41,645 nucleotides of DNA from a virus: the IMG/VR virus record IMGVR_UViG_3300035564_000010, positions 1-41,645 of that record. One strand, written 5' to 3'. Below, one piece after another: positions 28,017 to 36,111 of the stretch. Position numbers and translations under genes: made by a program. The stretch's first letter is position 1. Each line of letters opens with the position of its first letter. The notes below the pieces were generated by a model, which worked only from the letters and a program-made list of their open reading frames with translations, was not told the DNA's origin and searched no databases.

Positions 28017-29299
28017 TGGGCGGCAGTATAGCGGCAATGGAAAAACGCATGGCGATGGGTCCCACGGATGATTCCTGGTACACCCCCGGCGGCATGTTCT
28101 ATGGCGGCCCCGGGACGAAAACCAAGTCCGGCTCCTCCGTCTCTGAATTCAACGCCATGCAGCTTGCCGTGGTCTGGGCCTGTATCAAGATCCTGTCCGA
28201 GGACTCCGCCTCTCTCCCCCTCCACCTCTACCGGCGGCGCAAGGGCGGCGGGAAAGACCGCGCCTGGGCCGACGACCGTTATTTCCTCCTTCACGATCAG
28301 CCGAATCCCGAAATGACAGCAATGTCCTTTCGGGAATCCTACGCCTCGCACCTTCTTTCGTGGGGGAACGGGTATGCCGAAAAGGAAAGAACCGGCGGCA
28401 GGATCAACAAAGTCATCGCCCTCTGGCCGATCACCCCGAATCGCGTCACCGTCAAGCGGGATGAAAAAAGGAAGCTCGTTTATGCCGTGAACATGAGCGG
28501 CTCGAATCTTCAAAACGTCACCCTCCCGAAAGAGAACATCTTGCACACTCCCGGCCTGAGTTGGAACGGCCTTGTGGGCTACTCCCCTATCGCGGCAGCG
28601 CGGGAATCGATCGGCCTTGGCATGTCCCTCCAGGAATACGGGGAACTTTACTTCGGCAACGGAACCCATCCCGGCGTGATTGTTTCCCATCCAGGGAAAC
28701 TAGGGAAAGACGGCTACGAGAGTATGAAAAATGCTCTCATGGACGCTTATAGCGGTCTCGGGCAGTCTCACCGCCTGATGCTCCTGGAAGAGGGGCTCAA
28801 GATGGAGAAGGTGGGAATCCCGAACAACGAAGCGCAGTTCCTTGAGTCCATGAAATACAACAACGTAGACATCGGGACCCGGATCTATCGCCTTTTCCCC
28901 CAGCAGTACGGAGAATACGACAAAGCCAGTACCTACGCGAGCGCGGAGCAGTTCGCCATTGACTATGTGACAAAGGTTCTCCGCTCCTGGTTGGTCCGCC
29001 TTGAGCAATCCTATAACATGAGCCTCCTGGACCCGTCCGAGTACGGCGTCTACTTTTGGGAGCACAACATCGAGGGGCTCCTCCGGGGCGATATCGCAGC
29101 CCGGTATGCCGCCTATGTCATGGGCAAGCGCAACGGCTTCTTGAATGCCGACGAGATCCGGGATCAGGAGAACCTCAATCCGATCCCGGATGGTCTCGGG
29201 CAGGAATACATCGTCGAGAAGAACATGATCGGCGTCGGCGATCTCGGGCAAGACCTTGCACAACCGACGCCGCCCAAACCGCCGCCGGTGACGCCATGA
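28016..29299 (+). CDS. HK97-type portal protein
   Basis: The protein has 427 residues, starting at TAATG. It matches the HK97-type portal family: NAMQLAVVWACIKILSEDSA, SLPLHLYRRR, HDQPNPEMTAMSFRESYASH, LLSWGNGYAEKERTGGRIN, LWPITPNRVTV, ILHTPGLSWNGLVGYSPIAA, and a C-terminal helix around RLFPQQYGEYDKASTYASAE. Twelve copies form the DNA entry ring in the capsid vertex. The Pro-rich end (PTPPKPPPVTP) is typical. The stop overlaps the start of a short basic frame, then the protease gene. Confidence 0.9.
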   Translation: MGGSIAAMEKRMAMGPTDDSWYTPGGMFYGGPGTKTKSGSSVSEFNAMQLAVVWACIKILSEDSASLPLHLYRRRKGGGKDRAWADDRYFLLHDQPNPEMTAMSFRESYASHLLSWGNGYAEKERTGGRINKVIALWPITPNRVTVKRDEKRKLVYAVNMSGSNLQNVTLPKENILHTPGLSWNGLVGYSPIAAARESIGLGMSLQEYGELYFGNGTHPGVIVSHPGKLGKDGYESMKNALMDAYSGLGQSHRLMLLEEGLKMEKVGIPNNEAQFLESMKYNNVDIGTRIYRLFPQQYGEYDKASTYASAEQFAIDYVTKVLRSWLVRLEQSYNMSLLDPSEYGVYFWEHNIEGLLRGDIAARYAAYVMGKRNGFLNADEIRDQENLNPIPDGLGQEYIVEKNMIGVGDLGQDLAQPTPPKPPPVTP

Positions 29300-29406
29300 A
29301 ACCGAACTATGAAAAAGCTATCCCGCCTAAATACGAAACTCGGAAAGAAGGAAAAGACGGGAAGGAGGCGAAAGATGCCAGAAAAAAGAAAGAAAGACGA
29401 AGTTGA
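29296..29406 (+). CDS. 36-residue basic peptide between portal and protease, uncertain
   Basis: The ATG overlaps the portal stop (ATGA) and opens 36 codons, MKPNYEKAIPPKYETRKEGK, then a Lys/Arg/Glu-rich end. It contains the AAGGAGG site and first codons of the protease gene, so it could serve to bring ribosomes to that start. The low-complexity composition makes it doubtful as a functional protein. Confidence 0.35.
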   Translation: MKPNYEKAIPPKYETRKEGKDGKEAKDARKKKERRS

Positions 29407-30010
29407 GCGCCGGTTCTTCCCAGTGACGGAGCTGCGGGCGATCACTGATGATACCGGTCTCCGGCATATCACCGGGTATGCCGCTGTCTTCGATTCCCTC
29501 TCCGAAGACCTCGGGGGGTTTCGGGAGAAGATTGACAAGGGCGCCTTCAAAAAGTCGATCAAGAAAGACGACGTGCGGGCGCTGAAAAACCACAACACGG
29601 ATTATGTGATTGCCCGGACCAAAAGCGGAACGCTGAAGCTCTCCGAAGATGAACGTGGCCTGAAGATCGACGCCGCGCCGCCTGACACTCAATGGGCGAA
29701 GGACCTCATGACGTCCATCGACCGGGGCGACATCGATCAGATGTCTTTCGGCTTTCGGACCGTCAGCGACCGATGGGAGACTCAGAACAAGGAAGAGATT
29801 AGAACCCTGATGGAAGTGAAACTCTTCGATGTTTCCCCCGTCACGTACCCGGCTTACCCGGACACAGAAGTGGGGCTTCGGTCCCTTGAAGAATATAGGA
29901 AAACCGCCTCCCCGTCAAACGGCGATGGCGGGGGCGGGCTCGATCCGGCGATCATGAACGGCCTGCTTGCGGCAGAAGAAGAAGAACTTAGATTGAAAAT
30001 CAACGGTTAA
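29375..30010 (+). CDS. HK97-type prohead maturation protease
   Basis: I choose the ATG at 29375 because AAGGAGG lies seven bases upstream; a longer frame from 29309 is possible. The 211-residue product fits the U35/S78 prohead protease family: ELRAITDDTGLRHITGYAAV, FDSLSEDLGGFREKIDKGAF, VRALKNHNTDYVIAR (catalytic His), DRGDIDQMSFGFRTVSDRWE (catalytic Ser) and VKLFDVSPVTYPAYPDTEVG. It cleaves the scaffold-like N-terminus of the capsid protein during head maturation. The Gly-rich tail is typical. Confidence 0.9.
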   Translation: MPEKRKKDEVERRFFPVTELRAITDDTGLRHITGYAAVFDSLSEDLGGFREKIDKGAFKKSIKKDDVRALKNHNTDYVIARTKSGTLKLSEDERGLKIDAAPPDTQWAKDLMTSIDRGDIDQMSFGFRTVSDRWETQNKEEIRTLMEVKLFDVSPVTYPAYPDTEVGLRSLEEYRKTASPSNGDGGGGLDPAIMNGLLAAEEEELRLKING

Positions 30011-30024
30011 AAGGAGGTAACAAG

Positions 30025-31416
30025 ATGAATCCCTATCAGAAACGCATGAAGGACGCCCTTGATAAGATGGAGGCAATCCGCAAGAAAGCCGAAACCGAAA
30101 AGAGGGCAATGACCGCCGAAGAACTTACCCAGCGGGAAGTGCTCGCGGCGGAGTACAAGGCGGCGGACGCGGAATGGAAATCCATCCAGACCGAAGAGGA
30201 GCTCCGGGCGCAGGCATATGGCGAAGGAGGCGGCGCTCTTACGGTCGAGGGCGATCCGGTTGTCGCCATCCCCGACGCTCCTATCTATCGCGGATCGGCA
30301 GCATCCGCCCTGGGGCAGCAGCTCCTGGACGTTCGCACCATGGGCCGCCCCGATAACTTCGCGAAGAGCGAGGTTTCCGGCGCGCGCGCCCGTCTTGAGC
30401 AGACCGAGAAGCGCAACCAGGTGCAGCTCGAAGCGCAGGCCAAGAAGGAAGGCCGGGCAGCCGGGACCGGCGGCTTCACCGTCGGCATTCCCTCGGAAGG
30501 CGGTTTCTTCCTCCAGGGCGAGACCTCCGTCGACCTCATGACGGCGGGGTTCAACAACAGCGAAGTCCTCTCCCGTTGCGCCTCCCGTACTCTCTCGGCC
30601 GGGACTCAGTTCGTTGAGATCATCGGGATCGATGAGTCAAGCCGGGCCGATGGGTCCCGCGGCGGAGGCGTCCGCGTCTATACCACGGCTGAACTCGCGG
30701 CCATGACGCAGAGCAAGACGGTTTTCAACAAGCTCCGGATCGAACCGAAGAAGTTGACCGGCCTCTATTATGCCTCCGGGGAAATGATCAAAAACGTCAC
30801 CTTCCTCGGGCAGGAAATGCGGCAGCTGTTCGGCGAGGAATTCGCCTTTAAGTGTCAGAACCTCGTGATCCGCGGGACCGGCGCCGGCGAGGCCCTCGGC
30901 ATCCTGGAGGCCCCGTGCCTGATTTCCCAGGCGAAGGAGACCGGGCAGAAGGCCGACACGATCCAGACGGAAAACATCCTCAACATGGAAAAGAACCTCT
31001 GGAACGAAGGCCCGTCGTGCGTCTACTTGGTGAACCGGGAGACGAAACCCCAGCTGTCCGTCCTGTCCATCGCAGTCGGCACCGGCGGCGTCCTCGCCCC
31101 GCTCTACAAGAACGACTTTTACAACGGCAAGCGGATGAGCACCCTGAACGGCTTCCCCTGCATCACCATCGAGCAGGCCTCTGCCCTCGGCGACAAGGGC
31201 GACATCATCCTCGCCGACCTCAGCCAGTACATCACGGCGAACAAGGGCGACATCAACGAGGCGATGAGCATCCATGTGATGTTCCTGTACGACCAGGAGA
31301 CCTACCGCTTCATCTACTACTTCGATGGTCAGCCCAGGTGGGCGCAGTCCGTCACGCCTTACAAGGGCGCAAGCGGCGCGAAGGTAGGCCCGTTCGTCAC
31401 CCTGGCGGCCCGGTAA
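30025..31416 (+). CDS. Major capsid protein, HK97 fold with N-terminal delta domain
   Basis: The protein has 463 residues, with AAAAGGAGG before the ATG. Residues about 1-70 form a charged coiled coil (KRMKDALDKMEAIRKKAETE, LAAEYKAADAEWKSIQTEEE), the delta or scaffold-like domain expected to be removed by the protease. The rest follows the HK97 fold pattern: GGFTVGIPSEGGFFLQGETS, NKLRIEPKKLTGLYYASGEM, NLVIRGTGAGEALGILEAPC, KNDFYNGKRMSTLNGFPCIT and IILADLSQYIT. Between about 65 and 150 there is a longer insert than usual. It forms the icosahedral shell. Confidence 0.88.
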   Translation: MNPYQKRMKDALDKMEAIRKKAETEKRAMTAEELTQREVLAAEYKAADAEWKSIQTEEELRAQAYGEGGGALTVEGDPVVAIPDAPIYRGSAASALGQQLLDVRTMGRPDNFAKSEVSGARARLEQTEKRNQVQLEAQAKKEGRAAGTGGFTVGIPSEGGFFLQGETSVDLMTAGFNNSEVLSRCASRTLSAGTQFVEIIGIDESSRADGSRGGGVRVYTTAELAAMTQSKTVFNKLRIEPKKLTGLYYASGEMIKNVTFLGQEMRQLFGEEFAFKCQNLVIRGTGAGEALGILEAPCLISQAKETGQKADTIQTENILNMEKNLWNEGPSCVYLVNRETKPQLSVLSIAVGTGGVLAPLYKNDFYNGKRMSTLNGFPCITIEQASALGDKGDIILADLSQYITANKGDINEAMSIHVMFLYDQETYRFIYYFDGQPRWAQSVTPYKGASGAKVGPFVTLAAR

Positions 31417-31473
31417 CCATTAACCATGCAGGCCAGGGAGAAATCCCCGGCGTTAACGAAGGAGGATAAAACA

Positions 31474-31956
31474 ATGCTTACACCCGAAACCTACCCGATC
31501 ATCCTGGGCCATGAGCCCATCGCGGCGTCTTCCATCGCCGACACGTCGGATGCCATTTGCCTAAGAGACGCCCGCGGCGTCCTGATCACCGTCCTTTTTG
31601 CGGTCAACAGCGATTCCGACTGGACACTGAGCGTCCATGAAGGCGCAACTGCGGCAGTCGCGGCGGCGGGAACCTACGAACTCGCGTCGACCTTCCCGAT
31701 ATGGGTCAACTATGACGCGGCGGCATCGGATGCCATGGTGCGGCAGACCGACGCGGCCACCCTAGTGGTTGACACCGGTGTCTACGCCGGGAAACTCATC
31801 GTGGTGTGCTTCTATGTTTCAGCCGACAAGCTGACCAGCGGCCGGCCGTGGATTGCCCTCGGCGCATCCGGCGGCGGGACCGGCCTCGCGTCGGTTCTCT
31901 ATCAGCTCGACGGCGCCCGGTATCAGCAGGCAACTCCGCCGACAGAGATCGCGTAA
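31474..31956 (+). CDS. Putative capsid decoration or other head protein
   Basis: I choose the ATG at 31474, with AAGGAGG upstream. The product has 160 residues and is Ala/Thr/Ser/Val-rich with alternating hydrophobic residues, a beta-type chain (DARGVLITVLFAVNSDSDWT, VDTGVYAGKLIVVCFYV). It lies directly after the major capsid gene, where many siphoviruses carry decoration or stabilising proteins. No named family is recognised. A GC-rich hairpin follows its stop. Confidence 0.55.
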   Translation: MLTPETYPIILGHEPIAASSIADTSDAICLRDARGVLITVLFAVNSDSDWTLSVHEGATAAVAAAGTYELASTFPIWVNYDAAASDAMVRQTDAATLVVDTGVYAGKLIVVCFYVSADKLTSGRPWIALGASGGGTGLASVLYQLDGARYQQATPPTEIA

Positions 31957-31966
31957 ACCAATAACT

Positions 31967-31992
31967 GGGGCGGCCTGAAAAATGGCCGCTCC
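31967..31992 (+). other. GC-rich hairpin between head genes
   Basis: GGGGCGGCC (31967-31975) pairs with GGCCGCTCC (31984-31992), nine pairs with one G-T wobble, around an eight-base loop. It lies between the decoration-type gene and the 32015 gene. No T-run follows. It may stabilise mRNA ends or tune expression of these probably abundant proteins. Confidence 0.5.
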
Positions 31993-32014
31993 ATCTCTCA
32001 AGGAGGAAAAGAGA

Positions 32015-32557
32015 ATGAGAAATTACTCCCAATCGACCCGTGAAGTCATCAGCGACATGGTGATGGGGATGCACGTTCAAACCACCGGGGGCGTCCTTGT
32101 CGCGGCTAATTTCACCACGGGCGGCACGCAGACGGAGCTCTTTACGATCGTCGGACGGATTGCGGTCATGGGGCTCTTCATCGAACTGACGGCCGCGGCC
32201 GACGCGAACGCGACTCAGGTCGCTTTCAACGTCACCTATACGACCCCGGTCATCGCTGTCAACGCCATGTGCGGAAAGTGCGCTTCCATCGCCAACCTCG
32301 GAGCATACGGCCGCATCGTTTATGTAGGCGGGGCTGTCGCCACTGCTGCCGTCATCACAGATTCGGCAGGACTCAGCGACGTGGAGCAGGCGGCAAAAAA
32401 GGCCATCCTCGGCGGGGTTTCCGCGGCCGGAGTTTTGACGGTCGGTTCCATCGGGATGATCGCCTCCGATGCTACCCAGGCGGCAACCATCGCGGCCACG
32501 GCGCACCTGTTCTATGTCGGGCTCTCAGCCGGTGCCTACGCAGAAGCCAAGCTCTAA
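32015..32557 (+). CDS. Putative structural head protein
   Basis: The ATG at 32015 has AAGGAGG upstream (a longer frame to 31982 would cross the hairpin). The 180-residue product is Ala/Thr/Gly/Val-rich and beta-type (VVAANFTTGG-like strands, ELFTIVGRIAVMGLFIELTA, GAYGRIVYVGGAVATAAVIT). It resembles small head or decoration proteins of other phages in composition and place, but no family is recognised. A second GC-rich hairpin follows it. Confidence 0.5.
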   Translation: MRNYSQSTREVISDMVMGMHVQTTGGVLVAANFTTGGTQTELFTIVGRIAVMGLFIELTAAADANATQVAFNVTYTTPVIAVNAMCGKCASIANLGAYGRIVYVGGAVATAAVITDSAGLSDVEQAAKKAILGGVSAAGVLTVGSIGMIASDATQAATIAATAHLFYVGLSAGAYAEAKL

Positions 32558-32564
32558 ACCCCGT

Positions 32565-32601
32565 GGGCGGGGAGGTTTGCCTCCCTCCGGCCTCCTCGCC
32601 C
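32565..32601 (+). other. GC-rich hairpin before the signal-peptide head-region gene
   Basis: GGGCGGGGAGG (32565-32575) pairs with CCTCCTCGCCC (32591-32601), eleven pairs with one G-T wobble. An alternative inner stem GGAGG/CCTCC has a four-base loop. It lies 19 bases before the next start codon. There is no T-run. It could act as an attenuator or an mRNA-stabilising element. Confidence 0.5.
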
Positions 32602-32619
32602 CCTCATGAGGATAGAACC

Positions 32620-33135
32620 ATGAAACGAACCATCTTGATAATTGCCCTGGCCCTGGCATTGCTCTTTCCATCCTCCTCATTATGGGCCGCGACTCCGGGA
32701 AGTTGTACGCAGACGCCTCTTAACTACACTCCCGGGGGAATGTTTAAAGTAACGCTGGCCTGTTCCGGGTCGCCCGACGATGGGGCAATCCCGAACACGG
32801 CTATCGCCACAGCGACGATAACAGCATTGACCGGCATGTACTACCTCTACGCCGTCTCTGCCTATCCAACAGCCGGCGGCACCGCCCCGGACGCAGCCGA
32901 TGTTTTCATCTTGGACGCCAACGGAGAAGACCTCCTCGGGTCGACAGACGGCGGAACCACGGCGAACAAGGGGGCGAACTTGATTCATGCGACCCTCAAG
33001 AAAACGACGCTGCCCTATAGCCATTATCTGAGTATGCACTACTTTCCGCCGATCCTGGGCACGTTAACGCTGAAGGTCTCGAATCAGGCGACGAACAGCG
33101 CAAACTATACCATCGAGCTGGTATTCGTGAGATGA
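32620..33135 (+). CDS. Secreted-type protein encoded among head genes (Sec signal peptide)
   Basis: The ATG at 32620 has TGAGGAT upstream. The 171-residue product begins MKRTILIIALALALLFPSSS LWA-A, a clear Sec signal with cleavage near residue 23. The mature part has two early cysteines (SCTQT, ACSGS) and a beta-type chain (TAIATATITALTGMYYLYAV, ADVFILDANGEDLL, GTLTLKVSNQATNSANYTIE). No family is recognised. An exported product inside the head operon is unexpected. It may act in the envelope, for example in superinfection control, but that is a guess. The stop overlaps a tiny basic gene (ATGA). Confidence 0.6.
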   Translation: MKRTILIIALALALLFPSSSLWAATPGSCTQTPLNYTPGGMFKVTLACSGSPDDGAIPNTAIATATITALTGMYYLYAVSAYPTAGGTAPDAADVFILDANGEDLLGSTDGGTTANKGANLIHATLKKTTLPYSHYLSMHYFPPILGTLTLKVSNQATNSANYTIELVFVR

Positions 33136-33212
33136 AAACGGCGGCGGCGAAATTGAAAGAACAGTCGACAAAGGAAAAGCGGCAGCGACGGAAGAAGAGG
33201 AAAAAGCGATGA
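33132..33212 (+). CDS. 26-residue highly basic peptide
   Basis: The ATG overlaps the previous stop and the stop overlaps the connector start (ATGA on both sides). It encodes 26 residues, about half Lys or Arg (KLKEQSTKEKRQRRKKRKKR). It may be a real nucleic-acid-binding micro-protein or a translational coupler that carries ribosomes to the connector gene, which lacks a clear site of its own. Confidence 0.4.
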   Translation: MKTAAAKLKEQSTKEKRQRRKKRKKR

Positions 33213-34156
33213 TCCTCAAGCAATATCTGGCCCCGGCCATCGAACCCGTCAGCCTCCAGGACATAAAGGAGCATTTGAGGTTAGACAGTGGAAGCCTGTC
33301 TGACAACCTCTCCCCTCTCCAGTCCATCGTTCCCGGAAGCCATGCCGTGACGGTCGGCTATGCCCTCCTTGGCACCTATGCCGATGTCCTCGGTTATCAG
33401 GCGGTGGTCATCCTGGACAGCGGCACGAACGCAGCCACGGGCACGCACGACTTGAAGATCCAGGAATCCGACGACCATACGACATGGACCGACTGGACCG
33501 GCGGCGCCTTCACTCAGGTGACCACGGCAAACGACAACGCGATTCAGAAAATCTCCTACACCGGCGCGAAGCAGTATATCCGGGTGGTCTCGAAGGTGCT
33601 CCTTGCAGCGTGTGAGTTCGGAGTGCAGGTGGTCAAATATGCCGGGGACACGACAGAGGATACCATACTCGCAGCTATGATCACAGCCTCCCGGCAACAG
33701 GTAGAGGCAATCACCCGGCGGGCCTTGATCATGCAGACATGGGATGCATGGCTTGATTCATTCCCGGTCAAGGATCACATTGACCTGCCCTTTGGGCAAC
33801 TCCAAAGCGTGACATCCCTAGCCTATACCGACAGCACCGGGACCGTGACGACTATGACCGTGACGACGGACTACATTGTCGACGATGATTCGGATCCGGG
33901 CCGGATCGTTCTTCCCTATGGCGTCTCCTGGCCATCGGCGACCCTTCATCCGGTGAATCCGATAGCAATCCGGTTTGTATGCGGCTTCGGAAGTAATGCA
34001 AGCGACGTACCCGCCGCCATTCGCACCGCTATAAAAATGTTAGCGGAGGATTTGTATAACAATCGAAGCGCGACGAATACACAGGCGGCGGGGAATGTGA
34101 TGGAGAATAAGGCGGTCATGAGCTTGCTCTGGCCCTATCGGATTTGGAGCTTCTGA
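33209..34156 (+). CDS. Head-tail connector (gp6-like) with inserted beta-rich domain
   Basis: The protein has 315 residues. The ends match the HK97 gp6-like connector family: LAPAIEPVSLQDIKEHLRLD at the N-terminus, then from about residue 150 ILAAMITASRQQVEAITRRA, LIMQTWDAWLDSFPV, LPFGQLQSVTSLAYTDSTGT, DPGRIVLPYGVSWPS, IRFVCGFG and LAEDLYNNR. Between them, about residues 27-145, is an additional beta-rich domain (PLQSIVPGSHAVTVGYALLG, LDSGTNAATGTHDLKIQESD, YIRVVSKVLLA) not present in ordinary gp6 proteins, which are much shorter. The connector forms a ring under the portal. The extra domain might face outward at the neck. Confidence 0.75.
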   Translation: MILKQYLAPAIEPVSLQDIKEHLRLDSGSLSDNLSPLQSIVPGSHAVTVGYALLGTYADVLGYQAVVILDSGTNAATGTHDLKIQESDDHTTWTDWTGGAFTQVTTANDNAIQKISYTGAKQYIRVVSKVLLAACEFGVQVVKYAGDTTEDTILAAMITASRQQVEAITRRALIMQTWDAWLDSFPVKDHIDLPFGQLQSVTSLAYTDSTGTVTTMTVTTDYIVDDDSDPGRIVLPYGVSWPSATLHPVNPIAIRFVCGFGSNASDVPAAIRTAIKMLAEDLYNNRSATNTQAAGNVMENKAVMSLLWPYRIWSF

Positions 34157-34157
34157 G

Positions 34158-34487
34158 ATGCAGAGCGGGGATTTGCGACACAGAATTGAACTCCAATCGC
34201 AGACCCGGACCCCGGACGGCGGCGGCGGGTTCGTGGTTGCCTGGGCTGTTGTCCACACCGTCTATGCTTCGATTTGGCCGCTCAAAGGCGAGGAATCACT
34301 TGAAGGCGGGCGCACAATAGCCGCCGTTACTCACCGCGTCCGAATCCGTTTCCGCCGGGGCGTGAAGGCTTCAATGAGGATCCGGGATCTCTTCTCCGGG
34401 AAGTATTTTTCGATCATCACGGCTCCGATCGACCTGGGGGACCGGCACGAATACCTTGAAATGATGGTCAAGGAGACGACGGCATGA
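34158..34487 (+). CDS. Head-tail joining protein (SPP1 gp16 / HK97 gp7-like adaptor family)
   Basis: The product has 109 residues and fits the head-tail joining family: MQSGDLRHRIELQSQTRTPD, GGFVVAWAVVHTVYASIWPL, GEESLEGGRTIAAVTHRVRI, RIRDLFSGKYFSIITAPIDL and RHEYLEMMVKE. It closes the neck between connector and tail. The gene begins one base after the connector stop. Its own stop overlaps the next gene (ATGA). Confidence 0.8.
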   Translation: MQSGDLRHRIELQSQTRTPDGGGGFVVAWAVVHTVYASIWPLKGEESLEGGRTIAAVTHRVRIRFRRGVKASMRIRDLFSGKYFSIITAPIDLGDRHEYLEMMVKETTA

Positions 34488-34927
34488 CAAAAGCCGAGCG
34501 CACCGGATTAGCGACCTTCTTTAACGCCACCGTCGCCGGGGTGCATAATGATTTCTGGATTGACGTGAACGGGCGGCTTTTCTGGAAGAAGGCTCCGGCG
34601 GGGACCTCTCTGGCAGATGGACCCTATGCAATCTTTTTCAGCGCGTCGGATGTTAATGAGGACACATTCACCGAGGAGATCCGGGACGATTTCATCCAGT
34701 TCTCCCTTTTCTCCGGGGAGTCAAGCGACGACAAGATCCTCGACATGGATGAGCACCTTACCGCTCTATTGAACGGGAAAACATACGCGATCACCGGCGC
34801 ACGGGTGACGATGTTGAGGCAACAGGGGAATGGTCCGGTAGCGGTTTCCGAGGCAACCGAAATGGGAACCGAGGAATACAGTCAAACCGACGTTGATTAC
34901 AAATTTTCGATTCAACCAACATTCTAG
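34484..34927 (+). CDS. Probable tail terminator/tail completion protein
   Basis: The product has 147 residues with a start at an ATGA overlap. The sequence FNATVAGVHNDFWIDVNGRL, ADGPYAIFFSASDVNEDTFT, DDFIQFSLFSGESSDDKILD and ALLNGKTYAITGARVTMLRQ has the alpha/beta pattern of tail terminator or completion proteins (DUF3168-like in arrangement), although the sequence match is loose. It sits between the head-tail joining gene and the major tail gene, the usual place for that function. Confidence 0.6.
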   Translation: MTKAERTGLATFFNATVAGVHNDFWIDVNGRLFWKKAPAGTSLADGPYAIFFSASDVNEDTFTEEIRDDFIQFSLFSGESSDDKILDMDEHLTALLNGKTYAITGARVTMLRQQGNGPVAVSEATEMGTEEYSQTDVDYKFSIQPTF

Positions 34928-34939
34928 GAGGAACATATC

Positions 34940-35653
34940 ATGGGAAACGTAAACAGGAAACTCGGTGTAAATGCGGCAATCATTCTGAAATTCGGGGATC
35001 AGAATCAGGCGACCGTCAAGGGTATCAACCAGCTCACCCTCCCCGCCCTGACAAGATCGAAAATCAAAACGGAGGAGTTCGGGGTTGACTTCGCCGTGAA
35101 CGATGCGGGCGGTGGAGAGCATGGTGATATCGCCTACTCCGGAAACATGGTTTTTGGCGATACGAAGGGACAGGATCAGCTCCGGACCTATCTCAAAAAC
35201 AACACAAAGTTTACCGATGCGCGGGTCTATATCGATACCGTCACCGGAGATTTCCTGGCGGCCGATACGGTCAACGATCCGGAGGCGGGTTTCCAGGTGC
35301 TTTCCCATACGCCCGGAGGGGTCAATAAAAACGGCACCTATTCCTTCTCTGGTTCATGGTGCGTCAACGGCCTATACGTGATCGCGGGAATCCACAAGAC
35401 CGACGTGGCGACCCCTACAATGGCTTTCGTGGCCGCAGGCGGCGGGAATGCCACCATCACGGATTCCGCCAGCGGTTTCGTCACGGCGGGATTTGTGGCC
35501 GGGCAGACACTTTTTGTCGACGGGTCAACCTCTAACGACGGCATTTACACCATCAAGACCGTCGCGGCAGGAACGCTCACCCTTGACGACGGCCAGTCGC
35601 TTAGTTCTGAAGCGGCCCTCGCAACCACGTCTCTCCACGCTGGAACCCTGTAA
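34940..35653 (+). CDS. Major tail tube protein
   Basis: The product has 237 residues, with TAGGAGGAAC before the ATG. The N-terminal 150 residues fit a tail tube protein (NVNRKLGVNAAIILKFGDQN, SKIKTEEFGVDFAVNDAGGG, GNMVFGDTKGQDQLRTYLKN, SFSGSWCVNGLYVIAG). Residues about 155-235 are an additional Gly/Thr-rich beta module (AAGGGNATITDSASGFVTAG, FVAGQTLFVDGSTSNDGIYT), like the decorating C-terminal domains of other tail tubes. Its place between the tail completion protein and the tail chaperones supports the assignment. Confidence 0.75.
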   Translation: MGNVNRKLGVNAAIILKFGDQNQATVKGINQLTLPALTRSKIKTEEFGVDFAVNDAGGGEHGDIAYSGNMVFGDTKGQDQLRTYLKNNTKFTDARVYIDTVTGDFLAADTVNDPEAGFQVLSHTPGGVNKNGTYSFSGSWCVNGLYVIAGIHKTDVATPTMAFVAAGGGNATITDSASGFVTAGFVAGQTLFVDGSTSNDGIYTIKTVAAGTLTLDDGQSLSSEAALATTSLHAGTL

Positions 35654-35688
35654 ACGGCCATCGGCCAGAAAGAAAAGAGTGAAGAGTC

Positions 35689-36111
35689 ATGATCGTTGAC
35701 CTGAAAGAAAAAGAAGAATCCGGATCGTTCGACCTGAAGGGCGGAGGGAAAGTTCACCTCCGCCTCAGAAGCGAGCAGGATGAAAAAGAGATCCGGGCGG
35801 CATGTGTGACGACTACGGCGGAATACCCTTTCCTTGATGGGAAGTACCAGCGGTTCGAGGTGGAGAAAACCAACACGGAACTCTATGTCGAAATGTGCTG
35901 GGACAAGAACATCACCGGGTGGGAAGGGGTACTTGAAGATAAAAAACCGGTCCCCGTCACGAAGGAAAACAAGATCCTTCTGATGAGGAAATCTCTTCCG
36001 TTTCAGGAGGCCGTCACGAACGGATTGAAGGCTCTCCAGGAGGCATCAAGATCCAGGACGGAGCGAGCTGAAAAAAACTCCTTACCTTTGCCGTCTGGCG
36101 CTGTTGCATAG
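35689..36111 (+). CDS. Tail assembly chaperone G (short product)
   Basis: The product has 140 residues: DLKEKEESGSFDLKGGGKVH, LRLRSEQDEKEIRAACVTTT, VEMCWDKNITGWEGVLEDKK, LMRKSLPFQEAVTNGLKALQ. This is the usual layout of a tail chaperone lying between tail tube and tape measure. Near the end the in-frame heptamer A AAA AAC (36072-36078) allows a -1 slip. Without slippage, translation ends at 36111 and gives the short G protein. It keeps the tape measure soluble and positions tail-tube subunits. The gene has GAAGAGT rather than a strong ribosome binding site upstream. Confidence 0.75.
   Translation: MIVDLKEKEESGSFDLKGGGKVHLRLRSEQDEKEIRAACVTTTAEYPFLDGKYQRFEVEKTNTELYVEMCWDKNITGWEGVLEDKKPVPVTKENKILLMRKSLPFQEAVTNGLKALQEASRSRTERAEKNSLPLPSGAVA

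Noticed and set aside
32269-32619. Extension of the signal-peptide protein at 32620 upstream by 117 codons
   Set aside because: The upstream part overlaps the 32015 gene, is Arg/His-rich and would bury the clear signal peptide.
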